NCBI RefSeq assembly: GCF_009905545.1
Contig: NZ_JAAALB010000024.1
Span: 22,874 to 86,873 of the forward strand
Length of the DNA stretch: 64,000 nt
From: Cellulophaga sp. BC115SP
Lineage (GTDB): Bacteria; Bacteroidota; Bacteroidia; Cytophagales; Spirosomataceae
Direction of reading: 5' to 3'
Part shown: in pieces, positions 26,949 to 35,829 of the stretch
Numbering within the stretch: the first letter of the stretch is position 1
How the letters are laid out: each line of letters starts with the position of its first letter
Translations under genes and position numbers: made by a program
Notes under the pieces: model-generated
Seen by the model: only the letters and a program-made list of their open reading frames with translations
The model's database searches: none
Told to the model about the DNA's origin: nothing

Positions 26949-27596
26949 ATGACATCTTCTTATAAAATCGCTGTTATCGGCGGAACAGGCAAATCAGGCT
27001 CTTATCTTCTCCAAGAACTTTTTTCTAATCATTTTCAAGTAAAAGTATTAGTACGAAATCCACAAAAAGTGGGTCAAATTCCTGCTGGGGCAGAAATCGT
27101 GTTAGGTGATGTGACCGATATAGACGCCATTAATCGTTTACTGAAAGGATGTACTCACGTGGTGAGTATGTTGGGCATGGGTACTCCACCTAGCGAACCC
27201 ACGATTTTTGCTCAATCGACACAGCATATTTTAAGTGCTATGCAACAAGAAGGGATTCTGAGATATATCGTAACGACAGGACTAAATGTTGATACGCCGA
27301 GCGATCAAAAAAGTGAGCAAACACAATTTGGCACTCAGTGGATGAAACAAAATTTCCCAATCTCAACTGCCAACAAACAAATTGAATATGATTTACTAGT
27401 CAACGCGACGGTAGACTGGACACTGATTCGTCTTCCTTTGATTGAATTAACAGAGGAAAATGTACTTGTCCATACAGATTTGAAGGATTGTACAGGAAAT
27501 AAAATTAGTGCGAAAAGCTTGGCAAAATTTGTTGTAACACAGCTTTTCTCTAAAGAATTCTCAAGACAAGCACCATTTGTATTTAATCAAGTTTAG
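26949..27596 (+). CDS. NAD(P)-binding NmrA-like atypical SDR protein
   Basis: The 215-residue protein has the Rossmann glycine motif GGTGKSGSYL at about 10-19 and the downstream segment VVSMLGMGTPPSEP. It lacks the classical YxxxK pair, which fits the NmrA/NAD(P)H-binding atypical SDR family used for quinone reduction, flavin reduction or redox sensing. It is divergent from the AraC gene and is followed by a long hairpin at 27606, so it is probably monocistronic. Confidence 0.88.
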   Translation: MTSSYKIAVIGGTGKSGSYLLQELFSNHFQVKVLVRNPQKVGQIPAGAEIVLGDVTDIDAINRLLKGCTHVVSMLGMGTPPSEPTIFAQSTQHILSAMQQEGILRYIVTTGLNVDTPSDQKSEQTQFGTQWMKQNFPISTANKQIEYDLLVNATVDWTLIRLPLIELTEENVLVHTDLKDCTGNKISAKSLAKFVVTQLFSKEFSRQAPFVFNQV

Positions 27597-27605
27597 TAAT
27601 TTATT

Positions 27606-27653
27606 GACAAGGATTGTTTCCTATAATTTTAGAATTATAGGACAATCCTTGTC
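27606..27653 (+). terminator. Long imperfect hairpin after the NmrA-like gene
   Basis: The outer stem GACAAGGATTGT/ACAATCCTTGTC and inner stem CCTATAATT/AATTATAGG are separated by a small bulge. The following sequence is AATTCAATTC with T runs further on, so termination would be weak. Confidence 0.6.
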
Positions 27654-27761
27654 AATTCAATTCAATTCTTTTTCAAATCGTTTCAAACACCTACAAATCC
27701 CCACAAAGAAGCCTACTATCTGTACGTTCTTGTGTTAACATTTCAATTTTTCTATAAATCA

Positions 27762-28844
27762 ATGATCGCACAAACCACAACTAGTACACCGCTAAGTGCC
27801 AAAAATCATTTTGAAGTTCTCGACGGGCTTCGAGGAATTGCCGCGATAGGAGTCGTAGTTTTTCACTTTTCAGAATGGCTATTTCCTGACTCTAGCAAAA
27901 ACTTTATTGGACACGGCTTTCTAGCCGTAGATTTCTTTTTCTGTCTTTCTGGCTTTGTTATTAGTTATGCCTATGATGACAGAATCCAACAAATGAGTCT
28001 AGGGCAATTTTTTAAATTACGCCTTATCCGTCTTCACCCATTAGTTGTGATTGGCTCGCTATTAGGAATCATTTTCTGGTTTTGGGCACCCACATCTTTT
28101 GATACAAGCAAGTATTCTGTTACACAAATTATTCTGCTTTCTGTCTCATCATTATTGCTTATTCCAATGCCCACTATGGCTGACAGACTACTGAATTTAT
28201 TTGGATTAAATGCGCCTTCTTGGTCACTTTTTTGGGAATATATCGCCAATATACTTTATGCGACTATTTTGCATAAATTGTCCGTTAAGGCATTAAAAAT
28301 ATTGCTATTTTTTGCTACGCTATTTATCGCCTACACAGCTTATTCCAAAGGCACACTAACAGGTGGCTGGGGAGGAACTACCTTTTGGGATGGCTTAGCT
28401 CGCCTTGGTTATTCGTTTATAATAGGTATTTTAATACAAAGAAAGCAGTGGATTATTCAAAATAAAATTGGATTTATTGGTCTCAGTATTATGCTATTGT
28501 GCATGATGATGATGCCGTATGTTGGGAAATATTGGGTTTCTGAATTATTGGTTGTTCTATTCTATTCGCCCTTATTAGTATCACTTGGCGCTGGAACTAT
28601 TAACTACAAGGCTACTCAAAAGGTTGCAAAGTTATCAGGTGAAATCTCCTACCCTCTCTATATGTGTCACTATTGGACAAACTGGTTTTTTGCGGAATAT
28701 TTAACAAAAACAAAACCCAATACCAGCGAGATTGTCCTAGTGGTCATTTTCTCAACGTTGGCATTGATACTGTTCGCGTATATCGTCATGAAGTATGTAG
28801 ATAAACCTATCCGAACCTATTTATTGCAGAAATATGGAAGGTAA
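27762..28844 (+). CDS. Acyltransferase 3 (OafA/NodX-like) membrane protein
   Basis: The 360-residue protein (from the ATG at 27762; the open frame begins ten codons earlier at a GTG) has about ten membrane helices. The family signature is LDGLRGIAAIGVVVFHF, with the likely catalytic histidine in the first helix and the second motif FFFCLSGFVISY. The RLxRLHPL segment (LIRLHPLVVIG) is also typical. Such enzymes acylate exported sugars at the inner membrane. No glycosyltransferase adjoins, so the acceptor is unknown. Confidence 0.92.
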   Translation: MIAQTTTSTPLSAKNHFEVLDGLRGIAAIGVVVFHFSEWLFPDSSKNFIGHGFLAVDFFFCLSGFVISYAYDDRIQQMSLGQFFKLRLIRLHPLVVIGSLLGIIFWFWAPTSFDTSKYSVTQIILLSVSSLLLIPMPTMADRLLNLFGLNAPSWSLFWEYIANILYATILHKLSVKALKILLFFATLFIAYTAYSKGTLTGGWGGTTFWDGLARLGYSFIIGILIQRKQWIIQNKIGFIGLSIMLLCMMMMPYVGKYWVSELLVVLFYSPLLVSLGAGTINYKATQKVAKLSGEISYPLYMCHYWTNWFFAEYLTKTKPNTSEIVLVVIFSTLALILFAYIVMKYVDKPIRTYLLQKYGR

Positions 28845-28930
28845 AGATTAATGTAGGATTGTGAGTGATGAGTTGTGATTGCCCTCAAAAGTAATATTTG
28901 GATTCAAAGGCAAAGCTAAAACTCATCACT

Positions 28931-29368
28931 TTAAGTTAGATCTGTTTGAGGAGGGTATTGTTCTAAGGTTAATCTGATTGTATTTTTCAAAATTTCGGAT
29001 AATATGCTTAAATCAATATCAGCGATTTTTTTCACATAAATACAACCCTTTTCCATTTTGTATTTTCCTAATCGTGGCAATAGAGTAGACTCCTCTTTAT
29101 TGCCACGAAAAACATACATAGAAAAGGCAGCTTTTCTTGGTGAAAATGCAATGATTGGTGCATCGCCTTCTCGCCCACTATCGTATATATAATGGTAGGT
29201 ACCAAAACCAATGATGCTTGGCCCCCACATTTTTGCCTCGAAACCTGATACTTCCGACATCAAATTGATGAGTATTTTACTTTCTTCTCTTTTAGTTTCA
29301 GTATCCACAAATTCATCCAGAAATTGGTAAACACTTTTTTCGGTTTCTTGGGTTTTATTTTTTGCCAT
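28931..29368 (-). CDS. DUF1801 (YdhG-like) protein
   Basis: The 145-residue protein matches the DUF1801 pattern: a helical N-terminus, MWGPSIIGFGTYHYIYDSGR, then APIIAFSPRKAAFSMYVFRG and the ending GCIYVKKIADID. It is a small cytoplasmic alpha/beta protein whose molecular role is not established. It is convergent with the acyltransferase gene. Confidence 0.85.
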   Translation of the reverse strand: MAKNKTQETEKSVYQFLDEFVDTETKREESKILINLMSEVSGFEAKMWGPSIIGFGTYHYIYDSGREGDAPIIAFSPRKAAFSMYVFRGNKEESTLLPRLGKYKMEKGCIYVKKIADIDLSILSEILKNTIRLTLEQYPPQTDLT

Positions 29369-29471
29369 TTTTAAAGAGGTTTAAACAGCAACTGTGAAAT
29401 AAAGCATTAATATACAATAATTTACATAGTAATTGAAAAATATTTTCTTCTAAATCTAATAGGTCTACAGA

Positions 29472-30086
29472 CTACTTTTTCAAGAATACATCTTTGTCAA
29501 ATCCTTGTAAATAACTAATTTTCCACTTACCATTCTCTTTTATTAATCGTACTTTATAGACAAATCCTTTTGAAAAAGTCTTGTCTCCCCAAGTCCACCA
29601 TACTGTGGCAGTCGTTGGAGCTATATCCGTTTTCTTCAAGACGATTTTATCCCATGGATTATCGCTAGGGTAATCCTGACAACGACACCAAGGATTTGCA
29701 TCTTCACCAAAAGGAGACATATCTCCGACCATCCATTCTTCTTTTTTCGATTTCAGTTGAGTGTCGATTCCTTTTGCTATTGCATCATAATTTTGAAGAA
29801 ATTCTGTGGAGAAGTAGCCCGTATTTTGCAATGATGCCATTCTTTTCTGGTGAATTTTGTGGTCTAACCCTATAAAATGCTCTTCCTTTTTGTCACTTAT
29901 AGGCTCAAAATCTACCTGCGAAGTATTTGATTCTTGCCATTTATAGGCTTTCACAAGTAGGTCTTTAATCGCCTTTTGGTCTAAAGATGTGTTGGTATTA
30001 GCACTTTTTTGTGGAGTTACTTGAGCATAAATCGAGATAGCAAAACATGCAAGAAGCACAGACAAAAAAAACGTTGAAGTTTTCAT
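29472..30086 (-). CDS. Secreted protein of unknown function, DUF3828-like
   Basis: From the ATG at 30086 the protein has 204 residues and a clear signal peptide (MKTSTFFLSVLLACFAISIYAQ, shown to 20 letters: MKTSTFFLSVLLACFAISIY). The mature part includes FGEDANPWCRCQDYPSDNPW and a C-terminal beta segment that ends KVRLIKENGKWKISYLQGFD. This resembles the DUF3828 layout of small periplasmic proteins, but I am not certain. The open frame extends upstream without support. Neighbours give no function. Confidence 0.7.
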   Translation of the reverse strand: MKTSTFFLSVLLACFAISIYAQVTPQKSANTNTSLDQKAIKDLLVKAYKWQESNTSQVDFEPISDKKEEHFIGLDHKIHQKRMASLQNTGYFSTEFLQNYDAIAKGIDTQLKSKKEEWMVGDMSPFGEDANPWCRCQDYPSDNPWDKIVLKKTDIAPTTATVWWTWGDKTFSKGFVYKVRLIKENGKWKISYLQGFDKDVFLKK

Positions 30087-30268
30087 GAGCTTATGTTTAT
30101 CATTTAGTTGTATGTACAAGAAAAATGGATGGTAATTTAAGGGCTAACAAATGAAATAAAAACATTTTTGTCGAGATATTTGATTCATTTTATTGTCCCA
30201 AACAGGGACAATAAAATAATAATACCTATATTTACTTAAACAAAACATTTAACTAAGAAAATTTCACC

Positions 30269-31129
30269 ATGAAAAAAGCTTTCAAAATAATCGGTTGGAC
30301 ATTACTCACGATTGTTATTTTACTTGGAACAGCGATGGGACTTTTTATTTATAAAGTCAAAAATGGCTTTCCTGTATCATACGAAACCGACAAACCTACT
30401 ATTGATTTTCCCAATAATCAAAAAGCAGTATTAGTCTTTTCGAAAACCACTGGTTTTAGACATTCGGCGTCCATAGATGCTTCTAAGTTAGTCCTGAAGC
30501 AATTAGCTCAAAAAAATCACTGGTTTATGTATGAAACTGAGGAGGGCGGTGTTTTTAATCCTGAGCAACTCGCAAAATTTAGTACCGTAATTTTCGACAA
30601 TTCGACTGGTGAAGTAATTAATGATGAACAAAAAAGAGCCTTAGAACAATACGTCGAAAATGGCGGTGGCTTGATTGGAATTCATGGTGCTGGCGACGAC
30701 TCACACCACTGGGATTGGTATGAGCAAAATTTATTGGGTGCCAAATTTTCGCATCATGCCCTTGCACAACAGTTCCAAACAGCTGAAATTCAAAAAGATA
30801 GTAAAGCAGATAGTACTGTGAGTAATGGATTACCAACTAGCTGGAAGCATGCAGATGAATGGTATGTGTTCTTTGAAAATCCTCGTGCTAAAGGCTTTAA
30901 TATCATCTATTTTATGGATGGAGATAAAATTGACACTAACGGTTCAATGCCCATATTGGCTTCCGACAAAAATTTTGGTATGGGAAAAGACCATCCGTTA
31001 GCATGGTGTAAAAGTATTGGAAAAGGGAAAACATTTTACACCTCACTGGGACATAATGAGGTAGCTTGGAAAAATGAAAACTTCGTTAAACTTATCGAGA
31101 ATGCAATTAGCTGGACACAAATGAAGTAG
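30269..31129 (+). CDS. ThuA-like domain protein, membrane anchored
   Basis: The 286-residue protein has an N-terminal membrane helix (about 5-28). The rest is a ThuA (trehalose-utilisation-like) flavodoxin-type fold with VLVFSKTTGFRHSASIDASK, GGGLIGIHGAGDDSHHWDWY and GKGKTFYTSLGHNEVAW. ThuA-like domains in Bacteroidota often go with sugar oxidation or glycoside breakdown, but the chemistry is poorly known. Its 3' end overlaps the convergent hydrolase gene by 23 bp. Confidence 0.9.
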   Translation: MKKAFKIIGWTLLTIVILLGTAMGLFIYKVKNGFPVSYETDKPTIDFPNNQKAVLVFSKTTGFRHSASIDASKLVLKQLAQKNHWFMYETEEGGVFNPEQLAKFSTVIFDNSTGEVINDEQKRALEQYVENGGGLIGIHGAGDDSHHWDWYEQNLLGAKFSHHALAQQFQTAEIQKDSKADSTVSNGLPTSWKHADEWYVFFENPRAKGFNIIYFMDGDKIDTNGSMPILASDKNFGMGKDHPLAWCKSIGKGKTFYTSLGHNEVAWKNENFVKLIENAISWTQMK

Positions 31130-31862
31130 TAGAGATCAGGTCAAAACTAAGCGAGGTTTTGACCTGATCTTTTGGTAAAACTTCTTCCATTTTATTGAAT
31201 AAAATCTGCCATTGATGTTTTTCCATATTAAAACCGTGATCAGTATCCATCAAAAATATAGAAGTATTCGAGTTAAATGTATATTTTCTCAAAATTTCAC
31301 AACCACCATATACGTCATTTCTTCCTTGAATTATCAAAAATGGCGTACTTACCTCTGGTAGGTGTGTGTATCGCTCAGGTTCTATCCCATTCTCAGGATT
31401 CTGAAAGGGGTATCCCAAACAAATGATATGTTTTAAGGTAACACTATCTGCTATTAACGAAGCCACTCGCCCGCCCGAGGACCTCGAAATTACATATACC
31501 TTATAATTCTTACTGAGCTCTCTTATTCGACTCGCCACCCGTTGACAACGACCATTTACCGTATGGCGTTGCTCATCACTGAATTGTCGCAAGAGGTGCT
31601 GAGCATAGCGCCAGTTGACACCCGCATACAGTATTTGCAAAACACGAACCATAAGTTTATCCCAAAATTCTGAGAGTTGAAAAAAATGACTTAACGTATG
31701 TCTAAGCCACCAAATTGGTCCTCCAATTGGGTCTTCCCAAGCAATAGCTATTCCTTTTTTCTGTATATAATGCACTAGCATATAATTCAGATTTATATCT
31801 TTTTGCCAGTCATCTCGACCTAGCAATAGGATAAGGGGCGGTTTGGAGTGATGATTCGCCAT
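31107..31862 (-). CDS. Alpha/beta hydrolase fold protein
   Basis: The 251-residue protein has the nucleophile elbow S-R-S-S-G-G (VISRSSGGRVASLI), a variant with Ser in place of the usual first Gly. The acid position is in IIQGRNDVYGG and the catalytic histidine in DTDHGFNM. It has no signal peptide and resembles dienelactone-hydrolase/KANL3-like proteins. Its last 8 codons overlap the end of the convergent ThuA gene, and its C-terminal coding segment carries a long perfect hairpin. Confidence 0.82.
   Translation of the reverse strand: MANHHSKPPLILLLGRDDWQKDINLNYMLVHYIQKKGIAIAWEDPIGGPIWWLRHTLSHFFQLSEFWDKLMVRVLQILYAGVNWRYAQHLLRQFSDEQRHTVNGRCQRVASRIRELSKNYKVYVISRSSGGRVASLIADSVTLKHIICLGYPFQNPENGIEPERYTHLPEVSTPFLIIQGRNDVYGGCEILRKYTFNSNTSIFLMDTDHGFNMEKHQWQILFNKMEEVLPKDQVKTSLSFDLISTTSFVSS
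31133..31174 (+). terminator. Terminator for the ThuA gene placed inside the coding end of the hydrolase gene
   Basis: A perfect 15 bp stem (31133-31147 with 31156-31170) with an 8-nt loop is followed by TTT. It starts 3 bp after the ThuA stop codon and lies within codons of the opposite-strand hydrolase. Confidence 0.82.
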
Positions 31863-31950
31863 TGAAGTGTATTTTCGAAGAAAATAAATGAAGATTGAGC
31901 AAAAATCAATTCAAACCACTCAAAGATTATACCAAAATTAATACACATTA

Positions 31951-32097
31951 GTCATCCCGAATTTTAGAATCGGGGTTATTCTTTAAGTTTTTATTAAAAA
32001 AGGGGTCGAAAAACAATTTTCGACCCCTTTTTTGATATTACCATGTTCGATATGACTCGGCTCAAGACGCAATCATTGCATCTCTACTGATAGAATA
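31951..32097 (-). repeat. Intergenic repeat family 1, copy B (147 bp)
   Basis: The reverse complement aligns along its whole length with 25038-25185. The hairpin here is GGGGTCG/CGACCCC where copies A and C have GCGGTCG/CGACCGC, so both arms changed together. The second hairpin, AGATGCAAT/ATTGCGTCT, is also kept with one G-T wobble. The element lies between two minus-strand genes. Confidence 0.85.
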
Positions 32098-32147
32098 TAA
32101 ATTCAAAATCACCATTCACTCCCTTTCAGGATGATTCATATCTAACT

Positions 32148-33356
32148 TTATTTATACAACAAATACTTCTTTCTCATTTTTTTGTAATCGCTTAGTCCTG
32201 GTTCCCACGAGGCTCTGATTTCTTTTTCCGATTTTCCTTCTTTTAATTGGTTTTTAAAATCAGCAACACCTATCAAATAGTCGATATTTCCAATTTGCTT
32301 ACTCATACTTCTATCAAAAAACGTATCTTTATCGGGATAGTTATTGTACAAATCTATGATCCATTTAAGGTTGATTTGACAGGTTTTTCTTAATTCTTTG
32401 GTATCATATTTTCGCAAATCTATTCCATAACATAGCTCATCCATATACAGCGGAGATTCGCTCATACCTTTGATACTAGTTGGTGTATACGAAAAATCAT
32501 AAACTCCTTTATACAAAGGGCTACCCAGAATAGTAAAGGCAAAATAAGTACCACGACCATGATTCAAACGTGTACCTTCGAACAAGCATGTTGAAGGATA
32601 TAACAAAATACTTTGTGGCGTATTCAAATTTGGTGATGGATTGACAGGCAAGACATATTCCATATCATGTTTGTAATTCAAAACCTTCACGATTTTGAGC
32701 TTACAGATTTTTTTCTCAGGCAACCATCCTTCTCCATTGATCATTTGAGCAAATTCTGCAATCGTCATGCCATGCGCTATAGGCACAGGAAACTGCCCGA
32801 TCCCAGATTTTAGTTTCATGTCCAAAATTGGACCATCAACCAAATATCCGTTAGGATTTGGACGATCAAGAATTAGGAGCTCTTTATCAAATTCGGCACA
32901 AGATTCCATGACATCTCTGAGCACATTGATATAAGTATAAAAACGGCAGCCTACATCCTGAATGTCATAAATCATCAAGTCAACATCGGCTAAATCTTCT
33001 TTTGAAGGCTTACGTTTTTTACCATACAAAGAGATAATTTGAATCCCAGTGGCAGCGTCTTTTTCATCCGAAACCTTTGTCCCATTGCTGGCATTTCCTC
33101 TAAATCCATGTTCTGGCCCGAATACTTTTACGATATTGATACCACGAGATAAAAGACTATCCACTAAGTGTTTTTTGCCAATAATCGTGGTAGGATTTGC
33201 CAAAATTCCAATTCTTTTACCTTTTAGATACTCGAAATATTGGTCTGTCTGGTCGGCACCAGTTACTATTGTTTTGGGTGTTTTGGATGTTGGCTCGTTT
33301 GAGGCAAATAATGCCGACGAACCAAGCATAAGCAATACTGAAAGTAAAAATTTCAT
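32148..33356 (-). CDS. DUF1343 protein, NamZ-type exo-beta-N-acetylmuramidase
   Basis: The 402-residue protein has a signal peptide (cleavage near LFASN, residue 19). Characteristic segments are FGPEHGFRGNASNG, DLMIYDIQDVGCRFYTYI and LLILDRPNPNGYLVDGPIL. These identify the DUF1343/GH171 family, whose characterised member NamZ removes MurNAc from the non-reducing end of peptidoglycan fragments. The enzyme would act in the periplasm in muropeptide scavenging. It is monocistronic by appearance, flanked by two intergenic repeats. Confidence 0.9.
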   Translation of the reverse strand: MKFLLSVLLMLGSSALFASNEPTSKTPKTIVTGADQTDQYFEYLKGKRIGILANPTTIIGKKHLVDSLLSRGINIVKVFGPEHGFRGNASNGTKVSDEKDAATGIQIISLYGKKRKPSKEDLADVDLMIYDIQDVGCRFYTYINVLRDVMESCAEFDKELLILDRPNPNGYLVDGPILDMKLKSGIGQFPVPIAHGMTIAEFAQMINGEGWLPEKKICKLKIVKVLNYKHDMEYVLPVNPSPNLNTPQSILLYPSTCLFEGTRLNHGRGTYFAFTILGSPLYKGVYDFSYTPTSIKGMSESPLYMDELCYGIDLRKYDTKELRKTCQINLKWIIDLYNNYPDKDTFFDRSMSKQIGNIDYLIGVADFKNQLKEGKSEKEIRASWEPGLSDYKKMRKKYLLYK

Positions 33357-33449
33357 AGGCTTTCGGATGAAGTAAAATGAAAAATTGAAATTGGGTTTAT
33401 GAACAAGTACATTTAAAAAGGTTGATATTTTAGAATGAACTAAATTGCC

Positions 33450-33551
33450 ATTCGCAGCTTCTTACTTTTCTTGTCTTAACACAAGAAAAGTAACAAAAGA
33501 AAGTCAAGAAATCCTAAACTCGCCTGCGGCTCAAACAGTAGGATTTCATAA
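33450..33551 (+). repeat. Intergenic repeat family 2, copy 1 (CTTGTCTT/ACACAAG type)
   Basis: The 11 bp stem ACTTTTCTTGT/ACAAGAAAAGT encloses CTTA. It is followed by AACAAAAGAAAGTCAAGAAA and CTCAAACAGTAGGATTTC. A longer copy in the same orientation is at 47813-47946. Confidence 0.85.
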
Positions 33552-33658
33552 AATCAATCACACAAAAAACACAAGACTCTAATTATTAATCACTTATAAA
33601 AATCAAAGATATTATTAGTTTCAAACATACGAAGATAAATAAAAATCACTATCCCTTT

Positions 33659-34153
33659 CTAAGGTTTATCTCTTCCGATAAATCTTTCATTTCCTAATAA
33701 AAACTGAATGGCTCTAGCGATATTTCTCTCTCTACTTTCTTCTGATTTTAGGTTTGCAATATATCTTACGATTTCCTTTTGAACCGATGGTGTAAGTTTT
33801 TCAAACACTTGCAGGGCTTCAACATTTGAATTTAAAGCTTGCTGTAAATTGGGATGAATAGCTATTTCTCGGTTTTCATTATCAAATGTAATCTCAACTT
33901 CTAATATTTCTCCTATCCTTTTGGGAGAGTTTTTCAACATCACAGTATTAATATAAAAACGCCATTCACCAGCATATTTTACTAAAGTCTGTCGAAACTC
34001 CTGTTGATTTACTGTTCCACAAACGGGAATTGGCCCTTTATCTTTTTTTGCAAGTTCAAAAATAGATTCCAATATTTCTTGTGGAATTTCTAGATATGGA
34101 TTCACTCCAATTATTTTGAGTTCTCCCGAAAATGAAAACCTCTTTGATGTCAT
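33659..34153 (-). CDS. DUF1905/YdeI-like (bacteriocin-protection, OmpD-associated family) protein
   Basis: The 164-residue protein starts with a DUF1905 beta domain (FSFSGELKIIGVNPYLEIP, GTVNQQEFRQTLVKYAGEW). It ends in a helical YdeI-like tail (FEKLTPSVQKEIVRYIANLK, RERNIARAIQFLLGNERF). The family name derives from E. coli YdeI, and the molecular activity is unclear. The gene starts 12 bp after the stop of the lipoprotein gene upstream, so the two are likely cotranscribed. Confidence 0.85.
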   Translation of the reverse strand: MTSKRFSFSGELKIIGVNPYLEIPQEILESIFELAKKDKGPIPVCGTVNQQEFRQTLVKYAGEWRFYINTVMLKNSPKRIGEILEVEITFDNENREIAIHPNLQQALNSNVEALQVFEKLTPSVQKEIVRYIANLKSEESRERNIARAIQFLLGNERFIGRDKP

Positions 34154-34165
34154 AATCGCTGAAAT

Positions 34166-35119
34166 TTAATCAAAAGCAGTATTAAGTTCTGCAAGAAAAA
34201 GATTGACATTTTGTTTTATCGAACGTACTACTGACTGAAACTGATTAATCATCTGGCTTCGTGCGTGGAGGTCATCCGCAAAGTAAATACCCCCTTTTGA
34301 AAAATTCACCGATTTGTTAGCGTTAATCATGTTTTCGTCAAATTGGTACATCAACCACCTTTCCTTTGTGTTCTGTAATAAGGTTGTTTTGCCTGAATTA
34401 CTAAACTTTGGTTCGGTAAGCATATACCATACAAATGACGATATTTCATGCTCGTTTTGATTCAGCCAAACATTACGTAATAAATTTCGACTAGTATTAA
34501 TTTCGACCTTTTTTCCCTTTGGATTTAAAGTCGCAAACCCAAGACTTGCTCCTAACACACCTGCTCCAATCGCTACGCCATTGTTCAGTGATTCATTCGA
34601 AATTAACACGGTAGCAATACTCGATGCGGCACCAATTACGATAGAAGCAACCGTAAACTTGGTGGTTTTACTCGAATTGGCATTATCCACAAAATTGGCA
34701 ATTTGGTCAATCCGCTCACCTTCGCAATCAAGCTCGGCGCTGAGAGCATCTATTTCAGAATTCGCCATCCACACACGATTATCAATTTGTTGTTTAAGCG
34801 TATTTAAACGAACCATCGATTCGAGGCTTTTTTTGTTGGGTTTGTTGACTATTTCATGAACCTCATCATTAATTCTTAACGCATTCATGATAAGAATACT
34901 TGCCTCTGAAAACTTAGGTTTGAGGGCAGTATTGGCTTTCAGCACTGAATCTGAATTGGTGGTAATACCATACCTAAAATCAGTGGTATTCTGGGGAGGA
35001 ATACAATAGCTTTCTTTGGCAATAGACAATAGGGTTGTATTTTTCTGAACAGCACAAGAAAAGTTCAGAAAAATCAAACTCAGACACCCAATGACTCGAA
35101 GGTTAGATAAGGTTTTCAT
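34166..35119 (-). CDS. Probable lipoprotein with central hydrophobic hairpin, unknown function
   Basis: The 317-residue protein has a lipoprotein-type signal (SLIFLNFSC, C22). Helical segments follow around 50-140. A glycine/alanine-rich hydrophobic stretch at about 150-200 (VIGAASSIATVLIS, GVAIGAGVLGASLGFATL) could form a membrane hairpin. The C-terminal part is again helical. I do not recognise the family. The hydrophobic hairpin is reminiscent of pore or glycine-zipper modules, but that is only an impression. Confidence 0.72.
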   Translation of the reverse strand: MKTLSNLRVIGCLSLIFLNFSCAVQKNTTLLSIAKESYCIPPQNTTDFRYGITTNSDSVLKANTALKPKFSEASILIMNALRINDEVHEIVNKPNKKSLESMVRLNTLKQQIDNRVWMANSEIDALSAELDCEGERIDQIANFVDNANSSKTTKFTVASIVIGAASSIATVLISNESLNNGVAIGAGVLGASLGFATLNPKGKKVEINTSRNLLRNVWLNQNEHEISSFVWYMLTEPKFSNSGKTTLLQNTKERWLMYQFDENMINANKSVNFSKGGIYFADDLHARSQMINQFQSVVRSIKQNVNLFLAELNTAFD

Positions 35120-35174
35120 TCCAAAAAGACTTCATAGTGAGAATATTATTCAACATATGAGGCTAAATATAGAC

Positions 35175-35218
35175 AAAAAATAAAGGGCTTGCATCTAGAT
35201 ACAAGCCCTTTATTTTTT
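35175..35218. terminator. Strong bidirectional terminator
   Basis: A perfect 17 bp stem (35175-35191 with 35102+: i.e. 35202-35218) is flanked by A and T runs. It follows the stop of the minus-strand gene starting at 35643 and separates it from the next gene. Confidence 0.88.
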
Positions 35219-35229
35219 AAAATTATAAC

Positions 35230-35643
35230 TTATTTCTTGCCAGTTAACCAAGTTTCAGAGGTTGTTCCCCCAGCAGACTCTTTAGAATAAATAAGTAAAT
35301 CCGTTGATGTCAACGTTTGTAATTCTCCTTCTGTCACCTCAGTCTTGTCTTCAGAAGTAATTGTAATTTTTGTACCGCTTACTTTGTAAGTAAACTTTTC
35401 GGTTGTTAGAGGTTGTCCATCCATTGCCGATGATGAAATCCCTGTACCATCTGCATTGAATTGCATATAACTACTTGCACTTAAAGCAACAGTAATATCC
35501 ATATTCATCGCTCCTGTTACTTTGCTACGAAGTTTGGTGAGTGACCATTTGCCAACAACACCTGCAGGAGTAGCATCATCGTTTTTCTTACAAGATGTAA
35601 CGAACAAAAGAAAAAGAACTGGTAAAATTAATTTGATTTTCAT
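35230..35643 (-). CDS. Small lipocalin-like lipoprotein
   Basis: The 137-residue protein has a lipobox (LFVTSC, C18) and then a compact beta domain beginning VVGKWSLTKLRSK. The segments MQFNADGTGISSSAMDG and YKVSGTKITITSEDKT are typical of Bacteroidota lipocalin-like or DUF5004-like lipoproteins. The ligand is unknown. It is single and ends at the strong terminator at 35175. Confidence 0.82.
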   Translation of the reverse strand: MKIKLILPVLFLLFVTSCKKNDDATPAGVVGKWSLTKLRSKVTGAMNMDITVALSASSYMQFNADGTGISSSAMDGQPLTTEKFTYKVSGTKITITSEDKTEVTEGELQTLTSTDLLIYSKESAGGTTSETWLTGKK

Positions 35644-35829
35644 AAAAATTTATTTATTGAACATTAGATAGAAATTACAAGTGTAAAATATATTTTCTCA
35701 ATTAATCCTTCAAAAAGCGCTTTTACATAAGCAGATTTGTCAAGGTTTTTTTTAGAGACATCAAAATTAATATAAATTATGACACAAAAACATTAAACTT
35801 ATTAAACGGACTTTTTATCGTATAATTTG

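Noticed and set aside
33049..33375. Plus-strand open frame of 108 residues over the NamZ gene
   Set aside because: It lies antisense inside a clearly coding gene with well-conserved motifs and has no recognisable domain.
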